This document shows positions 7,791 to 11,920 of a stretch of 11,920 nucleotides of DNA, piece by piece. This DNA comes from Clostridiales bacterium (lineage in GTDB: Bacteria > Bacillota > Clostridia > Oscillospirales > CAG-272): contig DPGK01000024.1 of the NCBI GenBank assembly GCA_003523225.1, positions 12,776-24,695 on the forward strand. The letters are read 5' to 3'. Positions within the stretch are counted from its first letter, which is position 1; the number at the start of each line of letters is the position of its first letter. Made by a program: the position numbers and the translations under genes. Under the pieces are notes generated by a model that had not been told where the DNA came from, searched no databases, and worked only from the letters and a program-made list of their open reading frames with translations.

Positions 7791-7819
7791 ATTATACCAC
7801 ATTTTTTACGGATATGCAA
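7791..7819 (-). promoter_or_regulatory. Sigma-A promoter of the rimP-nusA-ylxR-ylxQ-infB-Nudix operon
   Basis: On the minus strand TTGCAT (7814-7819) and TATAAT (7791-7796) are spaced by 17 bases, and an extended -10 TGG precedes TATAAT. A second TATAAT-like hexamer occurs further downstream at 7776-7781 without a clear -35. Transcription should start near 7784. Confidence 0.85.
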
Positions 7820-7874
7820 TAGCTTTTCTGATTTTTCCGTTACTTTTTTTAGTGCTTTATTTAGTGCGTCGGTT

Positions 7875-7899
7875 TTTTTGCGCCCTGCACCCGCAAAAA
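7875..7899. repeat. Inverted repeat in the divergent intergenic region
   Basis: TTTTTGCG (7875-7882) and CGCAAAAA (7892-7899) form an 8-bp inverted repeat around 9 bases. It lies between the promoter of the rimP operon and that of the glycosidase-like gene. Just beside it the octamer TTTAGTGC occurs twice (7848-7855, 7860-7867). These could be operator sites for a regulator of the sugar gene, but no regulator gene is in the window. Confidence 0.3.
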
Positions 7900-7962
7900 C
7901 GTCGCTTTCGTATGATTTCCGAAAAAGAATGCAAGATTTTTATATATTCAGCTTCAAAGCGG

Positions 7963-7971
7963 TGATATTAT
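7963..7971 (+). promoter_or_regulatory. Extended -10 promoter of the glycosidase-like gene
   Basis: TGATATTAT is an extended -10 element about 40 bases upstream of the chosen start codon. No good -35 hexamer is present 17 bases upstream (only AT-rich TATATT), so this promoter is weak or activator-dependent. Confidence 0.4.
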
Positions 7972-8012
7972 AGTAACATAATGAAAAAATGACGAAAGGC
8001 GGGTTTTCACAA

Positions 8013-9992
8013 ATGAAAAACCTTCTCAAATTCAGACTGTCTGAGGACGCCTCGCGCATCGAATGGAGCGCCGAGGGCACACCGCTTGCAGGAACTTCCG
8101 GAGGAGATTTCTGGCGCATAATGGCGGATGACGGCTACTATATTGAAATGACCGTGCATTCCGCAGACCAGAAGGGTACTGTCCGAACCGACGGCAACCG
8201 CACCGTGATAACCTACGACGGTCTTGTTACCGACGCCGGACGGCAGCTCGACGTGCGTCTTACGCTTACCATTACCGATACCGGCGAAAAATACATATTC
8301 GACGCCTGCGTGGAAAATCATTCGGACGCCCGAATCAACGAGCTGGAATACCCCTATATCGACCTCAACCGCCTCTGCGGAGAGCGGGAGGACGATCTGC
8401 TTTTCCGCCCGGCGGGACTTGGCGAGCGCATAAAGAACCCCTGGCGGGCGCTTGCCTCGGCGCACACCGAGTACATGAGCTCCGACTACAATGAAATAAA
8501 ATCAACCATCGTCTATCCCCGCCCGGGCACAATGACGTGGATGGGCATTCAGTCGGACAAATACTTCCTCTATGTCGGGCGTCACGACGAGCGCACCCGC
8601 GCCTGCTGTCTGCTCAACGCCATTCAGCCGCGCGAGGCCACCGTGCCGCGCCTTGTTTCCTCCATCTGTCACTACCCCTTTGCCCGCAACGGCGAATCTA
8701 TCTGCACCCCGCCCGTGGTCGTGACCCTTGCCGAGGGTGACTGGCGGATAGGCTCCGATATATACGGGGCATTTGCGCGCTCAACATACTATCACCCCGT
8801 CGAGCCGCGCAAGTGGGTCAAGAACATGACCGGCTGGCAGCGCATCATCCTGCGCCATCAGTTCGGGGAGATATTCTGGAAATACGCCGACCTGCCGCGG
8901 CTTTATCTTGAAGGCAAGCAGTACGGGCTTGATACCCTTCTGGTATTCGGCTGGTGGCGCGGACGCTTTGACAACGGTTATCCGCACTATGAGGCAGACC
9001 CCGAGCTTGGCGGAGCGGACGGTCTGCGCGAGGCAATAGCCGAGGTCCAGCGGCTTGGCGGACACGTTATCCTTTACAACAACGGGATCCTTATTGACAA
9101 GAACACCGAGTTCTACCGCGAGCATCATCTTGAGGCGGCGCGAATTGACATAGACGGCAACGAATATGAGGATCATTACAAATTCGAAAACAACGGCACG
9201 GTGCTGCGCAACTACGGCTACAAGTCGTTTGTGGACGCCTGTCAGGCGACAAAGGTATGGCACGACAAGCTGATAGAAAACGGCAAGCTCAAGCTCTCCT
9301 TCTCCCCCGACAGCATCTTCTTTGACCAGATAGGCGGGCGCTCTAAGCTCTGCTTCAATCCCGCGCACGAGCACGGCTATCGCCCGGACGACGAAATGGT
9401 CTACCGCCGCCGCAACCTGCGCGACCTGCGCGCGCTGCTGGGTCCCGATCAGGCGATAGGCACCGAATGTGTCAACGACACCGCGATCTGCGAGGTGGAT
9501 TATATCCACGGCTGCGACCGGGGCGCGGGGCTTCGCTCCTCTCTCAGCGCACCCACGGCGACAGTATTCCCGTATATGTTCCGCCGCACCTTCCCCGAGC
9601 CTGTAATCACAAACCGCTGGATACATGACTGCCGCCGCGGCTGGCGCGACGACCTCAACCACGCCTTTATTTTCGGTATGCGCTTTGACGTAGCCATCTG
9701 GCGCTGCCGCAAGATAGGCGTCGCCGGACTGCCCGAATACGGCGAGCATCTGAAGAAGCTGCTGGATCTCAAGGAAAAATACCGCCGCTTCTTCTACGAC
9801 TGGGAGAACGGAAGATTTGTCTGCGATACCGCCCTTGACCTGCCCGAGGGTATATTCTGCTGTGAATACAAAAACGGTGACGAGCGTATGTTTGCCCTGC
9901 GCAGCGCCGCCGACGAAACGCTGACCTTTGAGGTCTGCGGCAGAAGCGTGACCCTTGCCCCGCAGGACGTTGCCTGCGTGACCGTGGACTGA
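8013..9992 (+). CDS. Cytoplasmic glycoside-hydrolase-like protein (DUF6259-like)
   Basis: I place the start at the ATG at 8013 (659 residues), because AAAGGCGGG lies 9 bases upstream. An in-frame ATG at 7989 has no ribosome binding site. There is no signal peptide or membrane segment, so the protein should act on imported saccharides. Residues 1 to about 260 look like a beta-sandwich, as in galactose-mutarotase-like N-terminal domains. About 270-580 looks like a (beta/alpha)8 barrel: GLDTLLVFGWWRGRFD (305-320), GGHVILYNNGILID (349-362), SPDSIFFDQIGG (431-442), AIGTECVND (481-489). The C-terminal 60 residues form a beta domain. D438 and E485 are at the ends of predicted barrel strands and are candidate catalytic acids. 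The match to DUF6259 and to retaining alpha-glycosidase-like barrels is from memory; the substrate is unknown. No transporter or regulator genes adjoin it. Confidence 0.75.
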   Translation: MKNLLKFRLSEDASRIEWSAEGTPLAGTSGGDFWRIMADDGYYIEMTVHSADQKGTVRTDGNRTVITYDGLVTDAGRQLDVRLTLTITDTGEKYIFDACVENHSDARINELEYPYIDLNRLCGEREDDLLFRPAGLGERIKNPWRALASAHTEYMSSDYNEIKSTIVYPRPGTMTWMGIQSDKYFLYVGRHDERTRACCLLNAIQPREATVPRLVSSICHYPFARNGESICTPPVVVTLAEGDWRIGSDIYGAFARSTYYHPVEPRKWVKNMTGWQRIILRHQFGEIFWKYADLPRLYLEGKQYGLDTLLVFGWWRGRFDNGYPHYEADPELGGADGLREAIAEVQRLGGHVILYNNGILIDKNTEFYREHHLEAARIDIDGNEYEDHYKFENNGTVLRNYGYKSFVDACQATKVWHDKLIENGKLKLSFSPDSIFFDQIGGRSKLCFNPAHEHGYRPDDEMVYRRRNLRDLRALLGPDQAIGTECVNDTAICEVDYIHGCDRGAGLRSSLSAPTATVFPYMFRRTFPEPVITNRWIHDCRRGWRDDLNHAFIFGMRFDVAIWRCRKIGVAGLPEYGEHLKKLLDLKEKYRRFFYDWENGRFVCDTALDLPEGIFCCEYKNGDERMFALRSAADETLTFEVCGRSVTLAPQDVACVTVD

Positions 9993-10032
9993 CATAAACG
10001 CATAGTCGCACAGCCCTATAATGGCATGCTAC

Positions 10033-10054
10033 CGGTGGGGCTGAAAGCCCACCG
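10033..10054 (+). terminator. Hairpin downstream of the glycosidase-like gene
   Basis: CGGTGGGGCT and AGCCCACCG pair with one bulged G around a GAA loop, about 40 bases after the gene's TGA. No T-tract follows (AAGCTTCC), so it could be a factor-assisted terminator, an mRNA-stabilising end or part of the repeat cluster that follows. The palindrome GCAAATTTGC (10070-10079) lies just behind it. Confidence 0.35.
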
Positions 10055-10109
10055 AAGCTTCCGACATTTGCAAATTTGCACCACAGCCGCAAATACGGCG
10101 GGATATGTC

Positions 10110-10166
10110 AGCCTCCCTTGTGTAAAGGGAGGTGGCACGGCGTATGCCGTGACGGAGGGATTGTCA
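10110..10166. repeat. Intergenic palindromic repeat with two hairpins, of the type seen in gut Clostridia
   Basis: CCTCCCTT (10112-10119) pairs with AAGGGAGG (10125-10132), and CACGGC (10136-10141) with GCCGTG (10146-10151) around GTAT. The tail ACGGAGGGATTGTC can also pair in part with the first arm. I recall very similar elements (CCTCCCTT...AAGGGAGG, CACGGC...GCCGTG, GGAGGGATTGTC) scattered between genes in Faecalibacterium-like genomes. Only one copy is present here, so repetitiveness cannot be shown from this window. It may be a small non-autonomous mobile element or a REP-like sequence. Confidence 0.55.
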
Positions 10167-10237
10167 CACTGCGATCTCTAAAACAACCACAATGCGCCCC
10201 GCTGCGACTGGATCGCAAAACGACAAAAGCCTCTATG

Positions 10238-10262
10238 AAACCATCCTCTTAGCGGGTGGTTT
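10238..10262 (+). terminator. Imperfect hairpin followed by T residues
   Basis: AAACCATCC (10238-10246) pairs with GGGTGGTTT (10254-10262), one pair being T-G, around 7 bases, and another T follows. It has the form of a weak intrinsic terminator, or of a degenerate member of an ACCACCCGCT/AGCGGGTGGT repeat type. No gene directly upstream needs it. Confidence 0.3.
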
Positions 10263-10278
10263 TCGGAAATCAACGAAC

Positions 10279-10313
10279 GCAGCCTGCGCCGCCATAGCCG
10301 TGGCGCAGGCTGC
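10279..10313. repeat. Perfect 12-bp inverted repeat
   Basis: GCAGCCTGCGCC (10279-10290) is perfectly complementary to GGCGCAGGCTGC (10302-10313) with an 11-base loop. No T-tract follows on either side, so it is not a standard terminator. It lies in the gene-free stretch between the glycosidase-like gene and the glyA promoter. Apart from the elements listed, that stretch (9993-10451) holds nothing I can identify. Confidence 0.6.
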
Positions 10314-10451
10314 AAGCGTAAAAAAGCATAAAATGCTGATTTTGCGGCAGTGGAAAATTCGTTTTTCCGCCCGCTTCCGCTTTTATGCGCCTCTTATCAA
10401 CTGTTTTCTGCATAATTACAGTTTGTTCATGCATTTTCGCAGTCAAACGTA

Positions 10452-10480
10452 TTGACGAAAAAGGCGTAATGCGTTATAAT
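10452..10480 (+). promoter_or_regulatory. Consensus sigma-A promoter of glyA
   Basis: TTGACG (10452-10457), a 17-base spacer and TATAAT (10475-10480) make a near-perfect promoter. Transcription should start near 10487, giving a leader of about 80 bases. Confidence 0.88.
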
Positions 10481-10491
10481 AATATGCATCG

Positions 10492-10532
10492 GCGATAACG
10501 CTTTCCCGCAAGACCGCAGCAAGGCTTATCGC
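10492..10532 (+). promoter_or_regulatory. Stem-loop in the glyA leader
   Basis: GCGATAA (10492-10498) pairs with TTATCGC (10526-10532). Inside it GCTT can pair with AAG-C with small bulges. The element begins within a few bases of the predicted transcript start and ends 36 bases before the chosen start codon. It matches no riboswitch I know upstream of glyA (THF, glycine or ZTP consensus features are missing). Confidence 0.4.
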
Positions 10533-10568
10533 AAAAAATCAAGTTTACAAGGTATGGAGAATCAAACA

Positions 10569-11807
10569 ATGTTTTTTGAAAAGCTGTCAGCTTTCGACCC
10601 CGAGGTCGGTGCGGCGTGTGCGCGCGAGCTTTCCCGCCAGCGCCGGAATATCGAGCTTATCGCATCCGAAAATATAGTCTCTGAGGCAGTGCTTCTTGCC
10701 GCCGGAGGAGTGCTTACAAACAAGTATGCCGAGGGATATCCCGGACACCGCTATTACGGCGGATGCGCGTACGTTGACGAGGTCGAGGAGCTGGCACGCG
10801 AGCGCGCCTGCCGCCTGTTCGGCTCAGAGCACGCCAATGTACAGCCCCACAGCGGAGCATCGGCAAACTTTGCCGTCTTTTTTGCTCTGCTTGAGCCGGG
10901 CGACACTGTCCTCTCCATGAGTCTGGCGGCAGGAGGTCACCTCTCCCACGGGATGAAGCTCAACGTGTCCGGAAAGTACTTCAACATAGTACATTACGGC
11001 GTTGACCCCGAAACTGAACGCATAGATTACGACGCGGTGCGCGCACTGGCGCTTGAACACCGCCCGAAGATGATAATCGCCGGAGCAAGCGCATACCCCC
11101 GTATCATTGATTTTGCCCGCTTCCGCAAGATAGCCGACGAGGTCGGCGCTTACCTGATGGTGGACATGGCTCACATCGCCGGGCTTGTTGCCGCCGGCAT
11201 CCATCCGAGTCCCGTACCGCACGCCGACGTCGTGACCACGACCACCCACAAGACCCTGCGCGGTCCGCGCGGCGGACTCATCCTCTGCCGCAACGAGCTT
11301 GCGGCGAAGATAGACAAGGCCATCTTCCCCGGCACTCAGGGCGGTCCGCTTATGCACATCATCGCCGCCAAAGCAGTGGCGCTGGGCGAGGCGCTTACAC
11401 CTGAATTCACCGTTTATCAGAACAACATCGTCAAAAACGCGCACACTCTCGCCGAGGCTCTGACAGAGCGCGGCATCCGCCTTATTTCCGGCGGAACAGA
11501 CAACCACCTGATGCTGCTTGACCTGCGCGGCACTCCGGTGACGGGCAAGGAGCTTGAAACACGGCTTGACGAGGTCTGCATCACCGCCAACAAGAACGCC
11601 GTACCCAACGACCCGCAGAAGCCCGCCATTACCTCCGGACTCCGCATAGGCACTCCCGCCGTTACCACGCGCGGCTTCGGAACGGACGAGATGAAGCTCA
11701 TCGCCGAATGGATAGGCGACGCGGTGTTTGACTTTGACGCAAACCGCGAAAAGATCGCCGCCGGAGTCACTGAGCTTACGACAAAGTTCCCCATCTACCG
11801 GGATTGA
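10569..11807 (+). CDS. glyA: Serine hydroxymethyltransferase
   Basis: This PLP enzyme interconverts serine plus tetrahydrofolate and glycine plus 5,10-methylenetetrahydrofolate, the main source of one-carbon units. I prefer the ATG at 10569 (412 residues) because GGAGA lies 8 bases upstream. An ATG at 10554 would add five residues, but AAGG lies only one base from it. In the 412-residue numbering, [13 protein letters not shown] (29-41) and the [14 protein letters not shown] (52-65) substrate region are intact. DMAHIAG (199-205) carries the PLP-pyridine Asp199, [13 protein letters not shown] (224-236) carries the Schiff-base Lys228, and the C-terminal [14 protein letters not shown] (356-369) binds carboxylate through its Arg. 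Length and motifs are fully normal. It is transcribed alone from its own promoter, and hairpins follow its TGA stop. Confidence 0.98.
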   Translation: MFFEKLSAFDPEVGAACARELSRQRRNIELIASENIVSEAVLLAAGGVLTNKYAEGYPGHRYYGGCAYVDEVEELARERACRLFGSEHANVQPHSGASANFAVFFALLEPGDTVLSMSLAAGGHLSHGMKLNVSGKYFNIVHYGVDPETERIDYDAVRALALEHRPKMIIAGASAYPRIIDFARFRKIADEVGAYLMVDMAHIAGLVAAGIHPSPVPHADVVTTTTHKTLRGPRGGLILCRNELAAKIDKAIFPGTQGGPLMHIIAAKAVALGEALTPEFTVYQNNIVKNAHTLAEALTERGIRLISGGTDNHLMLLDLRGTPVTGKELETRLDEVCITANKNAVPNDPQKPAITSGLRIGTPAVTTRGFGTDEMKLIAEWIGDAVFDFDANREKIAAGVTELTTKFPIYRD

Positions 11808-11818
11808 AAGCACTGTAA

Positions 11819-11837
11819 TAGTTATAGCTTATAACTA
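11819..11837. repeat. Short palindrome after glyA
   Basis: TAGTTATA and TATAACTA form an 8-bp inverted repeat with a 3-base centre, starting 11 bases after the glyA stop. It is AT-rich and could be an mRNA 3' element or an operator for a gene beyond the window. Confidence 0.35.
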
Positions 11838-11846
11838 CCGGAAAAT

Positions 11847-11897
11847 CCTGTGGCTTGCACAGGGGCTGTAAAAAAACTCGATGTTTTTTACAGCCCC
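11847..11897 (+). terminator. glyA: glyA terminator region with two overlapping hairpins
   Basis: GGGGCTGTAAAAAA (11862-11875) pairs perfectly over 14 bp with TTTTTTACAGCCCC (11884-11897) around an 8-base loop. The A and T runs lie inside the stem. A smaller hairpin, CCTGTG/CACAGG (11847-11852, 11858-11863), shares two G residues with it, so the two compete. No T-tract follows the large stem; termination within the A/T-paired part, or in either direction, is likely but not proven. Confidence 0.6.
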
Positions 11898-11920
11898 CGT
11901 AAAATGTCGGTCGGGAATCC

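Noticed and set aside
8781..9995. 404-codon open frame on the minus strand
   Set aside because: Antisense to the glycosidase-like gene, which has convincing motifs and a ribosome binding site; the antisense product shows no domain.
10192..10455. 87-codon open frame in the gap before glyA
   Set aside because: It has no ribosome binding site, runs through the hairpin cluster, reaches the glyA promoter and has no recognisable sequence features.
10481..10568. THF, glycine or ZTP riboswitch upstream of glyA
   Set aside because: The leader is only about 80 bases long and lacks the conserved core bases and second helices of these classes.
10824..11813. 329-codon open frame on the minus strand
   Set aside because: Antisense shadow of glyA, which is fully supported.
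1..11920. CRISPR array, tRNA, rRNA or insertion sequence
   Set aside because: No regularly spaced direct repeats, cloverleaf, rRNA segment or transposase sequence was found on either strand.

Overview
The window looks like chromosomal DNA from a Gram-positive, low-redundancy Clostridia genome, most likely a gut Oscillospiraceae/Ruminococcaceae-type bacterium. Four things point that way: the short NusA without C-terminal acidic repeats; the rimP-nusA-ylxR-ylxQ-infB gene order (ylxR and ylxQ between nusA and infB are typical of Firmicutes); a clostridial-type solute-binding lipoprotein; and an intergenic palindromic repeat of a kind I recall from gut Clostridia. Genes use the standard bacterial code: infB, glyA and the glycosidase-like gene all end at TGA, and Trp is read from TGG. 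No phage, insertion sequence, CRISPR array, tRNA or rRNA was seen.

Left part (1-1860, minus strand): a short remnant that reads as the C-terminal tail of a MATE-type transporter, a strong hairpin, then a sugar-type ABC solute-binding lipoprotein gene of 500 codons. That gene is interrupted at codon 268 by an in-frame TGA. The block seems to be decaying. No permease or ATPase partner is in the window.

Centre (2026-7819, minus strand): a transcription/translation operon running from a near-consensus promoter through rimP, nusA, ylxR, ylxQ and infB to a terminator. Its last gene is a Nudix hydrolase of the diadenosine tetraphosphatase type, starting 3 bases after infB. rbfA, the usual follower of infB, is absent here. 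RimP matures the 30S subunit, NusA controls elongation and termination, YlxR and YlxQ are small RNA-binding proteins, and InfB delivers initiator tRNA. A hairpin sits in the rimP leader.

Right part (7900-11920, plus strand): a divergently transcribed cytoplasmic glycoside-hydrolase-like protein (DUF6259-like), a gene-free stretch of about 575 bases rich in hairpins and repeats, and then glyA (serine hydroxymethyltransferase) with its own consensus promoter, a structured leader and a strong hairpin after the gene.

No convincing new multi-gene system is visible. The items most worth a second look are the in-frame TGA in the lipoprotein gene, the Nudix gene in the infB operon, the rimP and glyA leaders, the orphan glycosidase and the palindromic repeat.
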